From Pseudomonadota bacterium (GTDB taxonomy: Bacteria; Pseudomonadota; Alphaproteobacteria; Rhizobiales; Hyphomicrobiaceae), in NCBI GenBank assembly GCA_018242215.1, contig JAFECG010000030.1, positions 62,001 through 126,000 on the forward strand: a DNA stretch of 64,000 bases. The letters run 5' to 3'. The notes beneath the pieces were generated by a model. It was not told where the DNA came from. It saw only the letters and a list, made by a program, of their open reading frames with translations, and made no database searches. Position 1 is the stretch's first letter; each line of letters starts with the position of its first letter. This document shows, in pieces, positions 52,402-62,158 of the stretch. The position numbers and the translations under genes are program-made.

Positions 52402-53608
52402 CCGGATGGGCACGGTTGCCGATAACATCGCTAACATCAACACGACAGGTTACAAGGCAGCATCGACCGAGTTCGCGACCCTCATCGCGGAAGGCAGCGT
52501 CGCGGAATATGTACCGGGATCCGTATCGACCATCGCGCGCCGCGCCATCTCGCAGCAGGGTGATTTCACCTATACAAAGTCAGCAACGGATCTTGCAGTC
52601 AGCGGCAACGGCTTCTTCATGGTCGAGAGCGCCGACGGCACACCGTACCTGACGAGGGCCGGCAACTTCGTGCCCGACGCAAACGGTGATCTCGTCAACG
52701 CTGCCGGTTTCAAACTGCTCGGTTATAATCTCCTGGACGGCAGCTCGAGTTCGGTCATGAACAGCGCGGCTGGTCTGCAGGTCGTCAGCAGCGCTTCACT
52801 GGGCATGAAGGCCACGCCTTCGACGAGCGGCACTTTCAATGCCATCCTTCCTTCAGACGCGACCGCGATCACGACTGCGGCAGACCTTCCTTCGGGAAAT
52901 ACAGCGTCGTCCACATATTCCGGCAAGACCTCGATCGTGACCTACGACAATCTCGGCCATCAGGTGACGCTCGACGTGTATACGGCGAAAACCGCGGATA
53001 ATCAGTGGGAAATCAGCGTCTATAACGCTGCTGATGCCTCGTCGACTGGCGGATTTCCTTATTCGTCAGCGGCCATGACAACGCAGACGCTCAATTTCGA
53101 CGGCACGACCGGTGCCCTGTTGTCCACCAGCCCACAGTCGCTCAGTGTCGCCATTCCAAATGGAGCGACGCTTTCGCTCGACATCAGCAAGATGACGCAG
53201 CTTGCGTCCACTTACACGCCGCAAGAGGCCGTCGCCAACGGCAGCGCTCCGACTGCCGTCGACCGTCTTGAAATCAGCAATGATGGTACTGTGACCGCGG
53301 TCTACAAGGACGGATCCCGCGTCGATGCATTCAGGATCCCGCTCGCGACCGTGGCCAGCCCTGACAATCTCACCGCCATTTCCGGGAATGTCTACGCAAC
53401 GAACAAAGAGTCTGGCGACCTGCAACTCGGAACCGCAAATAGCGGCGGCCGCGGCTCCGTCATTTCTGGGGCGCTCGAGAGCAGTACCGTCGATCTCGCT
53501 TCAGAACTGACGACGATGGTGCAGGCGCAGCGCAACTACACGGCAAACTCGAAGGTGTTCCAGACAGGCACCGAGCTGCTGGACGTACTTGTAAACCTCG
53601 TGCGGTGA
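52346..53608 (+). CDS. flgE: Flagellar hook protein FlgE
   Basis: 420 residues. MGLYGVMTTSVSGMSVQSDR with NIANINTTGYKAAS, and C-terminal VQAQRNYTANSKVFQTGTEL. Hook subunit. ATG at 52346 has GAGGAG seven bases upstream, inside the ftcR coding region; ATG at 52340 is too close to it. Confidence 0.95.
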   Translation: MGLYGVMTTSVSGMSVQSDRMGTVADNIANINTTGYKAASTEFATLIAEGSVAEYVPGSVSTIARRAISQQGDFTYTKSATDLAVSGNGFFMVESADGTPYLTRAGNFVPDANGDLVNAAGFKLLGYNLLDGSSSSVMNSAAGLQVVSSASLGMKATPSTSGTFNAILPSDATAITTAADLPSGNTASSTYSGKTSIVTYDNLGHQVTLDVYTAKTADNQWEISVYNAADASSTGGFPYSSAAMTTQTLNFDGTTGALLSTSPQSLSVAIPNGATLSLDISKMTQLASTYTPQEAVANGSAPTAVDRLEISNDGTVTAVYKDGSRVDAFRIPLATVASPDNLTAISGNVYATNKESGDLQLGTANSGGRGSVISGALESSTVDLASELTTMVQAQRNYTANSKVFQTGTELLDVLVNLVR

Positions 53609-53638
53609 CGAGGAGTTAGGGATTAGAAGGCCTAGCTG

Positions 53639-55117
53639 ATGACGCTCACGCAGAGTACAGCCAACGCGAGTTCAAGTCTCTCGACGATTTCCGAGCAGAT
53701 TTCGATTGTTTCGCAGAACATCGCGCGCGTAAACAATGCGGACGCGACCCGCAAGGTCGCAAACGTCGTCAGCGGGCCGGGCGGCGGTGTCAGCGTGGCC
53801 GGCATCAGCCGCACCGCGAACAAGCTGCTTCTCGACACGTATCTCACGGCCAATTCGAACAGCCAGACGCAATCGGTGATCAATTCGGCGCTCGATCAGC
53901 TGCAGAACACTGTCGGCGATACGGACTCGGAAACCTCCCCTGCATCGCTGATTGCAAAACTGACGTCATCGCTACAGGATTATTCGGCCTCGCCGCAGAA
54001 CAATGCGGTGGGCGCAACGGTCGTGACCGCCGCTCAGGAGCTCGTGAATTCTCTGAACAGCGCCACGCAGTCCGTGACTGACGTGCGCAACCAGGCAGAT
54101 TCGGATATTGCTGCGTCCGTCAACAACATCAATAATCTTCTCTCTCAATTCCAGACGCTGAACCAGCAAGTCGTCACCGGGACGAGCAGCGGCTCCGACG
54201 TGACAGATGCGCTCGACGCCCGTGATGCGGTTCTAAAACAATTATCGACTGAAATTGGCATCCGGACCGTTTCGCGCGACAACGGCGACATGGCGATTTA
54301 CACCGACAGCGGTGTCACGCTCTTCGATAAGACGTCCCGCACGGTCACCTTCCAGCAATCCGCTAATCTTTCCCCAAGCGCTGTCGGCAATCCGGTTTAC
54401 GCCGACGGTGTTCCGATTGCGGGTACCTCGCACGTCATGTCGATCAGCTCCGGAAAGCTCGCGGGGCTAGTGGAAATTCGCGACAGCATCGCGCCGACCT
54501 ATCAAAGCCAGCTCGACGAGGTTGCTCGTGGGCTGATCGAGACGTTTGCCGAAAGCGATCAATCCGCGACACCGACGCTTCCCGATGCGGCCGGCCTCTT
54601 TACATATGGTGGCGGCCCCGCCATTCCCGCATCAGGGACGGTGGTCCCGGGACTAGCAGGCTCAATCAAGGTCAATCCGAACGTCGATCCTTCTCAAGGT
54701 GGCGACGCTTCTCTCATAAGAGATGGCGGCATCTCCGATCCGGGAAATCCCGCCTATACCTACAATACGACTGGCGGCTCCTCGTACACCGATCGCATTC
54801 AGCAGCTCATAACGGGCCTCGATACGTCGCTCACGTTTGATCCATCGTCGCAGATCCAACAATCCGGATCCGTCGCCGATTACGCCAAGTCCTCGGTGTC
54901 CTGGCTCGAGGCCTTGAGGCAGTCGGCAAGCAATGAGGCCGAATCCCGCCAAGCGACGGCAGACCGTGCCACGTCCTCGCTCTCGCAGGCGACGGGCGTC
55001 AACCTCGATGAGGAAATGACCAATCTTCTTTCGCTGGAGAGGACGTTTCAGGCGTCGTCTCGTCTCATCAACACCGTCGACAGCATGCTGTCGACGCTTC
55101 TCCAGGCGTCAGGCTGA
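53639..55117 (+). CDS. flgK: Hook-filament junction protein FlgK
   Basis: 492 residues. SQNIARVNNADATRKV near 27, QSQLDEVARGLIETFAES near 286, and C-terminal MTNLLSLERTFQASSRLINT. First junction protein; flgL follows after five bases. Confidence 0.94.
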   Translation: MTLTQSTANASSSLSTISEQISIVSQNIARVNNADATRKVANVVSGPGGGVSVAGISRTANKLLLDTYLTANSNSQTQSVINSALDQLQNTVGDTDSETSPASLIAKLTSSLQDYSASPQNNAVGATVVTAAQELVNSLNSATQSVTDVRNQADSDIAASVNNINNLLSQFQTLNQQVVTGTSSGSDVTDALDARDAVLKQLSTEIGIRTVSRDNGDMAIYTDSGVTLFDKTSRTVTFQQSANLSPSAVGNPVYADGVPIAGTSHVMSISSGKLAGLVEIRDSIAPTYQSQLDEVARGLIETFAESDQSATPTLPDAAGLFTYGGGPAIPASGTVVPGLAGSIKVNPNVDPSQGGDASLIRDGGISDPGNPAYTYNTTGGSSYTDRIQQLITGLDTSLTFDPSSQIQQSGSVADYAKSSVSWLEALRQSASNEAESRQATADRATSSLSQATGVNLDEEMTNLLSLERTFQASSRLINTVDSMLSTLLQASG

Positions 55118-55122
55118 TACTC

Positions 55123-56184
55123 ATGATTTCTTCATCATTCATATCCTCAGCCTCTATCACTGACGAGACACGTCGCTCGATGGCGCGACTGCAGTCTCAG
55201 CTCGTCGATGCTCAAAAAGAACTGTCGACGGGAAGGCACGCGGACGTCGGCGTGACGCTTGGCGCGACGACGGGCGTTAGCGTCTCGATGCGCCAGGACA
55301 TGGACCAGATCCAGGCCATCGAGAATTCGAATAACCTTGTCCTCAATCGGCTGACCGCATCGCAGGATGCATTGTCAACGATATCGACGAGCACGTCGAA
55401 TTTCTTGTCCGCCCTCATCACGGGCCAGACGGCGGGAACGTCACAGGATACGCTTGTTCAGGCCGCAACCGCGGGTATGCAGACGCTGCAGGACCAGCTC
55501 AACGCATCGCTCGACGGGCAATACCTCTTTTCCGGCATCAATTCTGACGTCCAGCCGATGGACGACTATTTTGGTTCACCGCCCTCCGCCGGTCAGCAGG
55601 CGGTGACGAACGCGTTTGTTGCCAAATTCGGAATCACTCCGGATGATCCGGCTGTCGCTAATATTTCGCCAAGCGACATGCAGGACTTCCTCGATAATGA
55701 TTTTGCCAATCTTTTTTCTGGCTCGAACTGGTCGAGCACGTGGTCGGCAGCGTCCGACAAGCCCGTGAGCAATCGTATTTCGCGGACCGAAGTCGTCAAT
55801 ACATCCGTCACTGCGAACGACAGTACCTTCAGCAATCTGACCCAGGCATTGACCATGGTGGCGGGTTTGGGCTTGGCAAACATGAGCAGTGGGACGCAGC
55901 AGGTGATCATCGCCAAGGCGCGAGAGTTGACCGCGAACGTCACGGGCAGCCTCACGCAGGTTCAATCGGCACTCGGCGTCACGCAGCAGCGCATCACGGA
56001 TTCGAACGATCAGATCGATACCCAAGTCGATTTTCTCACCAAATCGATCGACAACCTTGAGCAGATCGATCCCGCTGCAGTCACGACACAGCTTTCACAG
56101 ATTTCCACGGCTCTGCAGGCGGCGTACTCGCTGACGAACCAGCTGAACAACCTGAGCATCCTCAATTATCTCAGTAATCCGTAA
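55123..56184 (+). CDS. flgL: Hook-filament junction protein FlgL
   Basis: 353 residues. N-terminal flagellin-like SMARLQSQLVDAQKELSTGR and a central GQYLFSGINSDVQPM block. Second junction protein. Confidence 0.92.
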   Translation: MISSSFISSASITDETRRSMARLQSQLVDAQKELSTGRHADVGVTLGATTGVSVSMRQDMDQIQAIENSNNLVLNRLTASQDALSTISTSTSNFLSALITGQTAGTSQDTLVQAATAGMQTLQDQLNASLDGQYLFSGINSDVQPMDDYFGSPPSAGQQAVTNAFVAKFGITPDDPAVANISPSDMQDFLDNDFANLFSGSNWSSTWSAASDKPVSNRISRTEVVNTSVTANDSTFSNLTQALTMVAGLGLANMSSGTQQVIIAKARELTANVTGSLTQVQSALGVTQQRITDSNDQIDTQVDFLTKSIDNLEQIDPAAVTTQLSQISTALQAAYSLTNQLNNLSILNYLSNP

Positions 56185-56221
56185 CAGGCGGCATCCAAAA
56201 GAGAACGTCCGGAAGGCAAAA

Positions 56222-56566
56222 ATGTATAAGTTCTCATACGAAGAAACGCTAAGCGATTCCGGTAGCCGGCAGCGCGATAACGAGCGTCAGGCCATTGAGC
56301 AGTCGGTTACACTTCTGAGATCCGCCGAGAAAGCGGGACCGAACTCGCGCGAAGCCGTCGACGCCATCATCTTCCTGAACCGGCTATGGAGCTTTTTCCT
56401 CGAAGACCTGGCAAAGCCCGAAAATGGTTTGCCGGACGACGTCCGCGCGAAGCTCATCTCGATCGGCATCTGGATGCTGAAAGAGGCCGAGGCGATCAGC
56501 CATGGAAAATCACGAAATTTCGCTGGTCTGATCGATATTTCAAACGTTATCGCGGAAGGGCTCTGA
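56222..56566 (+). CDS. flaF: Flagellar biosynthesis regulator FlaF
   Basis: 114 residues, all helical, with NRLWSFFLEDLAKPENGLPD. Promotes flagellin synthesis and secretion in alphaproteobacteria, opposing FlbT. The stop shares one base with the flbT start. Confidence 0.93.
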   Translation: MYKFSYEETLSDSGSRQRDNERQAIEQSVTLLRSAEKAGPNSREAVDAIIFLNRLWSFFLEDLAKPENGLPDDVRAKLISIGIWMLKEAEAISHGKSRNFAGLIDISNVIAEGL

Positions 56567-56979
56567 TGGCGGGCGGATTGAAAATAACCCTGCGCGCCGG
56601 AGAGCGCATTTTCATCAACGGCGGAGTTCTCCGTGTCGATCGAAAGGTCAGCATGGAGCTGATGAATGACGTGATATTTCTCCTCGAGCAGCATGTGATG
56701 AAGCCCGAGGAAACGACGACGCCCTTCCGGCAGCTCTATTTCATGATTCAGATGATGCTGATGGATCCCTCTTTGCATCTGAAGGCGCGCACAATGGCGA
56801 GGGAGTCCGTCGCGAATCTTCTGGAGAGCATCAGCGATCCGCATCTCATCAAGGGTCTGACCGAAACGGGAGAGCTACTCGACAATGACCGCCCGTTCGA
56901 CGCACTGAAAAAAGTCAGAACTCTGCTTCCCCAGGAAGCTGCGGGAACTGCAGAGGAACGAAGCAAGGAGGTCGCATGA
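56566..56979 (+). CDS. flbT: Flagellin mRNA regulator FlbT
   Basis: 137 residues. LKITLRAGERIFINGGVLRV and LLEQHVMKPEETTTPFRQLY are characteristic. Binds flagellin mRNA leaders and tunes translation in related species; the flagellin leader of this window is a candidate target. Overlaps flgD by four bases. Confidence 0.94.
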   Translation: MAGGLKITLRAGERIFINGGVLRVDRKVSMELMNDVIFLLEQHVMKPEETTTPFRQLYFMIQMMLMDPSLHLKARTMARESVANLLESISDPHLIKGLTETGELLDNDRPFDALKKVRTLLPQEAAGTAEERSKEVA

Positions 56980-57386
56980 CCACGGTTCCAGCCACGGGTT
57001 CAAGCACGGACACATCCAGCACATCGTCCTCGTCGCAAGCCGCGCCCACGCTCGACTATAACGACTTTCTTCAGCTGATGATCGCGCAGCTGCAGAACCA
57101 AGACCCGCTAAACCCGACCGACTCGTCGGAATTCATGTCGCAGATCGCCGAGTTTTCCAATGTCGAGCAGGGTATCAATGCCAACTCCAAGCTCGACCAG
57201 CTGCTGGTCAATTCGAATATCTCTCAGGCAAGCACGATGATCGGCCTGCAAATAACGGGAACCGACGGCACCACAGGCATTGTCCAATCGGTGCGAATCG
57301 ATTCGTCCGGCTCGACTGCTGTTCTGACAAGCGGCGAACAGGTGCCGATCGATGCCGGCGTAACGATAGGATACCCGACGTCGTGA
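56976..57386 (+). CDS. flgD: Hook-assembly protein FlgD (short form)
   Basis: 136 residues, with DFLQLMIAQLQNQDPLNPTD and MSQIAEFSNVEQG near 50. Shorter than enteric FlgD (about 220), lacking its C-terminal beta domain, as usual in Hyphomicrobiales. GTGA overlap with fliQ. Confidence 0.93.
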   Translation: MTTVPATGSSTDTSSTSSSSQAAPTLDYNDFLQLMIAQLQNQDPLNPTDSSEFMSQIAEFSNVEQGINANSKLDQLLVNSNISQASTMIGLQITGTDGTTGIVQSVRIDSSGSTAVLTSGEQVPIDAGVTIGYPTS

Positions 57387-57652
57387 CTGAAGGGGACGCG
57401 CTCCAACTCGTCCAACAAGCCATCTGGTTGACGATGGTGCTCGCCGGACCAGTCGTCGGGGCGGCGATGGTGATCGGCGTCGGCGTCGCCTTCATTCAGG
57501 CATTGACACAAATTCAGGAAATGACGCTGACATTCGTGCCGAAGATAATTGCGGGATTTGTCATTCTCCTGCTGACCGGCAGCTATAGCGGCAGCCTGCT
57601 CAAAGTATTCACAGAGCAATTGTTCACGCATATCGCATTCGGATTTAAATAA
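57383..57652 (+). CDS. fliQ: Flagellar export protein FliQ
   Basis: 89 residues with two membrane segments (about 13-38 and 52-75). TMVLAGPVVGAAMVIGVGVAF and TQIQEMTLTFVPKI are typical. GTG start at 57383. In many relatives flhA and fliR follow; here they do not. Confidence 0.94.
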   Translation: MTEGDALQLVQQAIWLTMVLAGPVVGAAMVIGVGVAFIQALTQIQEMTLTFVPKIIAGFVILLLTGSYSGSLLKVFTEQLFTHIAFGFK

Positions 57653-57948
57653 TCTGCGCGTCAGATCGTGAAGAAACCCGCAGCTCTAAAGGGCTCGCGG
57701 GCCGTTCCGATCTCAACTGGTGAAATGTACGAAAAGAGCATTGTGCTGTGAGCCGACTCATGGTCGGGATGCGCCAGGACTTCGCCTGATTAAAGTTCCG
57801 ATTTGAGGCGCGGCGCCGTACCGGAATTGCGTTCCTCGGGCACCGGTGGCCGCAAGCATGATCATTATGCCGCCTTGGCGTGAATTCTCTCTGCATTTGA
57901 GGCCCTGGCATATCTCGCGGGGCAATATGATCTGAGCCGAGCAGGACG
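57653..57948. other. Gap between fliQ and the GGDEF gene
   Basis: 296 bases without a supported gene. A weak hairpin CCCGC/GCGGG (57677-57701) may end the flagellar transcript. The rest presumably holds the promoter of the cyclase gene; none was pinned down. Confidence 0.5.
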
Positions 57949-59061
57949 ATGAGCACATTCGCACTCAAACAGCTGCCGACCTCCGCCCTGACCATGTTTG
58001 TGAGCATTATCGCTCTTTGCATCGCGTTCATGGTGTGGACGTTATTCATGCGAGCGGATCTCGACCTCATCTCTCTGACGAATTGGTCCGACGTCTCCTG
58101 GCAAATAGCCGAGGTCGATTCCCGCGGACGTTTGGTCCGTCTCGGATCGCACCCGTTTGCTCTTGCATTATTGTTCGGGTTTGTCACGGCGGGTTGCCTA
58201 AGCTTTGCCTGGGGAGCTTGGCACTTCTTCAACGGTAAAGGCCAAACTCAGAGAGAGGCCGATGAAAAGCTATCCGCCAAATTGGAAAAGGTCGGGGAGG
58301 AATTAGACGAGGAGGTCCTTCTCGTCATGCGTTTGCTGAAACAGCATCTCGATCTGAGCGGTTCCCATTCCGAAGCCTTGGAGAAGGTCAGTGACAGCCT
58401 CTTGGCAGCATCTTCGCCCGAGCGAATTCGGTCGATCGTCCAGTTTCTGATTGACGAAAACAACAGAGTGAAGAGTGAGGTCAACGAACTGAATATTCGC
58501 CTGCAGCTGTCACAGCAGCAAATTGACAAACTGAGAGTCAGTCTCAGCGACAGTCATCGTTTGGGAATGCTCGACGCCGTAACCTCTTTGAAAAACCGTC
58601 ATTGGCTGGAGGTCAATCTTCCGAAAGAGGTTCAGACAGCGACGGACGCGAATGATCCGCTGAGTATCATCATGGCGGATGTCGACCATTTCAAACGGAT
58701 TAACGACACGTTCGGGCATGCGGTCGGTGACGAGATCTTGCGAAGATTTGCAGAGCTGCTTTCGAAAAACATCAAGGGCCGCGACACAGCGGCGCGATAC
58801 GGCGGTGAGGAATTTGTGGTCATTCTGCCCCAGACGAAACTTGCCGGCGCAAAGAACCTCGGCGAACAAATCCGCAGCGAGCTAGAGTGCAAGAAATGGA
58901 TGCACCATCGAACCGGACAGCCGATCGGCAAGGTTACGGCCTCGTTCGGAGTTGCCGAACTGCGTAGTGGCGAAGGCTGCGACGATTTCTTGGATCGCGC
59001 CGATGCCAAGCTCTATGAAGCAAAAGCCAACGGACGGAATTGCGTGATCATCGACGAATAG
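57949..59061 (+). CDS. Membrane diguanylate cyclase (GGDEF)
   Basis: 370 residues. Two membrane segments (about 14-34, 66-90), a coiled-coil linker, and a GGDEF domain with RYGGEEF near 285 and an intact metal and guanine site (ADVDHFKRINDTFGHAVGD). The inhibitory I-site position is KGRD instead of RxxD, so feedback inhibition is probably weakened. Makes cyclic-di-GMP. First gene of the signalling block after the flagellar operon. Confidence 0.9.
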   Translation: MSTFALKQLPTSALTMFVSIIALCIAFMVWTLFMRADLDLISLTNWSDVSWQIAEVDSRGRLVRLGSHPFALALLFGFVTAGCLSFAWGAWHFFNGKGQTQREADEKLSAKLEKVGEELDEEVLLVMRLLKQHLDLSGSHSEALEKVSDSLLAASSPERIRSIVQFLIDENNRVKSEVNELNIRLQLSQQQIDKLRVSLSDSHRLGMLDAVTSLKNRHWLEVNLPKEVQTATDANDPLSIIMADVDHFKRINDTFGHAVGDEILRRFAELLSKNIKGRDTAARYGGEEFVVILPQTKLAGAKNLGEQIRSELECKKWMHHRTGQPIGKVTASFGVAELRSGEGCDDFLDRADAKLYEAKANGRNCVIIDE

Positions 59062-59080
59062 CGTGGGTCGGTGCCCGATC

Positions 59081-59944
59081 TCAGCGGACAAACAAAGGAT
59101 CATCGGCGGCGAGCGGCTCTTCGAATTGAACGTTGACCTGATCGCTCTTTGCCCAGACGACGGTTCCTTTCATCTTGCGACCGTTACGAAGCTCGACAAC
59201 CAAACGCTCCTTGAGCTCAAGGCTTTGGTCGCAGGTAAGGCCGATACCGTTTCGTGAGATATCGCGCGCGAATGCGATCGCGTTGCCGCTTTTCGCTCTG
59301 ACGAGGCAGGGCTGCAGCAAAGCGTAGCGCTGGGTCTTCTTCCGTTGCGGGAGCACAGGGATCGCAACTTCGCCGACTTGATTGACGCAATCGTACGCGC
59401 CTGCGATCGCCTCACGCAGAAACCGGCCCAGAACGAGCGAATTCCCGGTGTAAAGCCCGCCGAGGCGCCAACGTGCCTCCGGCTCCAGGCCCTGAACGGC
59501 TGTCTCGCATTCTTCCGACAGCTTCCGCCACAGAGCAGCAATCTGCTGAAGTTTTGCGAGCGATATCGTTGGACCCGTGAAGGTGCCGGCATTTCGGATG
59601 ATCGGAAGCGTCTGCCGCTTTGCTTCGTCGAGATCGAGATAGACTTTGCGCAAGGAAGTCGCGAGGTCTCTCGCAAGACCGATCTCCTGCCAGGTATGGA
59701 GCGCAGCCCTGATGACGGGCGTCTCGACAGGAATGAAGTTGCTGCATGACCGAAGCATCCAGGCGCGATTCTGGGCGCAGCTCGCGTTCACGCAGCACGC
59801 GATCGCAGCGACGTGGAGTACGGTCCAATGAAATTCGCAGACAAGTGCCTCGAATAGCGCATTGCCCTGGTCAGGCTCCGCCGAAATATTTGAGCCGGCA
59901 GGTCCTCGCCCCGACCGTGCAGATTTTCGAATTCCCTTCAGCAT
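59081..59944 (-). CDS. Protein with C-terminal PilZ domain
   Basis: 287 residues. Residues about 62-195 form a helical domain I do not recognise (LHTWQEIGLARDLATSLRKV); the C-terminal ~90 residues are PilZ, with RKKTQRYALL and DISRNGIGL (DxSxxG). Converges with the cyclase gene. The first ~60 residues are Cys-rich and may not be translated; ATG 59758 is an alternative start. Confidence 0.75.
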   Translation of the reverse strand: MLKGIRKSARSGRGPAGSNISAEPDQGNALFEALVCEFHWTVLHVAAIACCVNASCAQNRAWMLRSCSNFIPVETPVIRAALHTWQEIGLARDLATSLRKVYLDLDEAKRQTLPIIRNAGTFTGPTISLAKLQQIAALWRKLSEECETAVQGLEPEARWRLGGLYTGNSLVLGRFLREAIAGAYDCVNQVGEVAIPVLPQRKKTQRYALLQPCLVRAKSGNAIAFARDISRNGIGLTCDQSLELKERLVVELRNGRKMKGTVVWAKSDQVNVQFEEPLAADDPLFVR

Positions 59945-59968
59945 TGAGTGGCCCCCACCGATCTCAAC

Positions 59969-62113
59969 TCAAAGCGGATTAGCAAAGAGAGTTCTAAGTT
60001 TCGCGGCCGGAACCGCGCGAGAGAATAAAAAGCCTTGGGCCTCGACGCAGCCTTCGGCGCGCAGCCGATCGAGCTGTTGCTCGGTTTCGACGCCCTCCGC
60101 AACGCTGGTCATGCCGAGATTGTACCCGAGCTGTATGATGGATCGCCGCAGCGTGGACGAGCGCTTGACGTTTGAAACGGTCGAAACAAACGACCGGTCG
60201 ATTTTGATTTTGTCGAAGGGAAAGCTCTGCAGATAGCTCAATGAAGAAAACCCGGTGCCGAAATCATCGATCGAAAAGCGAATGCCCATCCTCCGAAGCT
60301 GCTCGAGAGTCTGAAACACGGCGTCCTGATCTTTCATCAGCAGAGTTTCGGTGATTTCCAGGATTAATCGGGAAAGCGGAAGTGTCTTTGCGGCATTTGT
60401 AATTTTTTCGACGAGATCCGGATCACGGAATTGAGCGGGCGAGACGTTGACAGCAACCCAAATATCGTCGGGCCATAAGCTGGCCTCGGCACAGGCACGC
60501 TTTAGAACCCATTCGCCGATTTGGCCGATCAGCCCACACTCTTCCGCAATGGGAATGAATTCGGAAGCAGGGATTAAGCCTCTGACAGGATGCGACCAGC
60601 GGATGAGGGCTTCGCAGCCAACGATCCGTCGCGTGTTGACGTTCACGATCGGCTGATAATGCAGTTCGAATTTGCTGTTCGCAATCGCCTCGTGCAGTCC
60701 CATGATGATCTGATGGCGCTTCTGCAAACGCTCGTGCATGGACTGTTCGAAAAAGCCGAACGTTCCGCGCCCAACCGATTTGGTCCGATAAAGCGCCATA
60801 TCGGCGTTCATCAGGAGTTGCTCGGCATCATTGCCATCAGACGGCCCAACCGCGATCCCGATGCTGGTGCCAATCGAAACAGTGTCCTTACCGAGCTCGA
60901 ACGGTTCCGAAAGCGCAAAAAGAATTCGCTTTGCGAGAGCCTCAATTTCTTCGATCGATTGCGGTGCCATTTGAATGACGGCGAATTCGTCGCCACCGAT
61001 TCTCGCAACCGTATCGGTATCTCTGATTTCCGACCGCAGTCGCTCGCCGACGGCGATGAGCAACGCATCACCGACCTGCGGACCTAGCGTCTCGTTGATG
61101 GATTTGAAGCGGTCGATGCCCAGGCAATGCAGGGCAAGCGACATACCATTGTTCATCTGCATCAGCCCGTGCCTGATGCGCTCCTGGAACAAGGCGCGGT
61201 TCGGAAGCCCCGTTAGGGCGTCGTGATTTTCGAGGCGACCAATCGTTTCCTGGTCGCGTTTGCGGTCTGTGATGTCGAGGTGCGCAGTAACGAAACCGCC
61301 GCCCTGCAACGGTGTGCCGCGGATTTCAAGATATGTTCCATTTGGACGGCGTCTCTCGAAGATGTGCGTCTCGCCCTTTCGCGCGAGTTCGACACGTGAG
61401 CGAACCTGCTCCTCCGGATTCCCCGGACCATATTCGCCTCGATTGGCATTGAAGCGATAGAGTTCTTCTAGGGTCGGCAACCCACCTTCGAAAAGCTCGT
61501 CCGGGTATTCGAGTAGCTGCCGCTGTTTCTCATTGATGAGCTTGATGCGAAGATCGCGGTCGAAGACCGTAAGGCCGCCGGGGAAGCTGTCGACGATTGC
61601 CTGCAGGAGTGCATTCCGTTCCTGTAACGCGATGTGGAGATTGACGGCCGTCGTGATATCTATTTGGAACGAGAGGTATCCCGTAATCTGTTTCCGGCGC
61701 CCTTTGAGCGGCAGGATCAGCGCGTCAACCCAATATAGCGTTCCGTCCTTCGCGCGATTTTTGACGGGCGCGCGCCAAGTCTGACCTTTGCTCAACGCCT
61801 GATAGGCCGCCGCCCAGAATTCCGGCGGATGATAGCCCGAGTTTAATATAGCGTGATTTTTACCGAGGACTTCTTTTCGACGGAATTGGCTTATCTGAAG
61901 GAAGGCATCGTTCGCGTGGACGATGTTGCCTTTGATATCGGTTATCGAAACGATGCCGAGCTGATCGAGCGCCGATGCAAGCGCTTTCGCATTCGCCCCG
62001 ACGCTGAACCGCGGAGTGACGGCCTTCTTGCGCGCCTTTTTGAGATTCGGTGCGCGATCGGCGAGACTATCGAGATTGAAAGCCATGGCGCGTTTTGCTG
62101 CTGAGTTCCGCAT
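59969..62113 (-). CDS. PAS-PAS-GGDEF-EAL cyclic-di-GMP phosphodiesterase
   Basis: 714 residues from ATG 62113 (ATG 62158 gives 729). Two PAS domains (about 45-165 and 180-300), GGDEF (about 310-470) and EAL (about 485-710). The EAL domain is complete (CEALIRW, VAVNVSPAQF, ILEITETLL, IDDFGTGFSSL, KIKIDRSF, AEGVET). In the GGDEF, GGDEF and the I-site RDTD are present, but the metal Asp of the DxD motif reads LGIDRFK (Asp to Gly), so cyclase activity is doubtful. It probably degrades cyclic-di-GMP. Confidence 0.9.
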   Translation of the reverse strand: MRNSAAKRAMAFNLDSLADRAPNLKKARKKAVTPRFSVGANAKALASALDQLGIVSITDIKGNIVHANDAFLQISQFRRKEVLGKNHAILNSGYHPPEFWAAAYQALSKGQTWRAPVKNRAKDGTLYWVDALILPLKGRRKQITGYLSFQIDITTAVNLHIALQERNALLQAIVDSFPGGLTVFDRDLRIKLINEKQRQLLEYPDELFEGGLPTLEELYRFNANRGEYGPGNPEEQVRSRVELARKGETHIFERRRPNGTYLEIRGTPLQGGGFVTAHLDITDRKRDQETIGRLENHDALTGLPNRALFQERIRHGLMQMNNGMSLALHCLGIDRFKSINETLGPQVGDALLIAVGERLRSEIRDTDTVARIGGDEFAVIQMAPQSIEEIEALAKRILFALSEPFELGKDTVSIGTSIGIAVGPSDGNDAEQLLMNADMALYRTKSVGRGTFGFFEQSMHERLQKRHQIIMGLHEAIANSKFELHYQPIVNVNTRRIVGCEALIRWSHPVRGLIPASEFIPIAEECGLIGQIGEWVLKRACAEASLWPDDIWVAVNVSPAQFRDPDLVEKITNAAKTLPLSRLILEITETLLMKDQDAVFQTLEQLRRMGIRFSIDDFGTGFSSLSYLQSFPFDKIKIDRSFVSTVSNVKRSSTLRRSIIQLGYNLGMTSVAEGVETEQQLDRLRAEGCVEAQGFLFSRAVPAAKLRTLFANPL

Positions 62114-62158
62114 CGGTTCGCCGCCTACCTCTTTGTCGAAGTATGAACGAGACCGCAT

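Noticed and set aside
57645..58232. 195-codon minus-strand frame between fliQ and the cyclase
   Set aside because: Overlaps the N-terminal part of the GGDEF gene, composition is Arg/Pro/Cys-rich and no family is seen.
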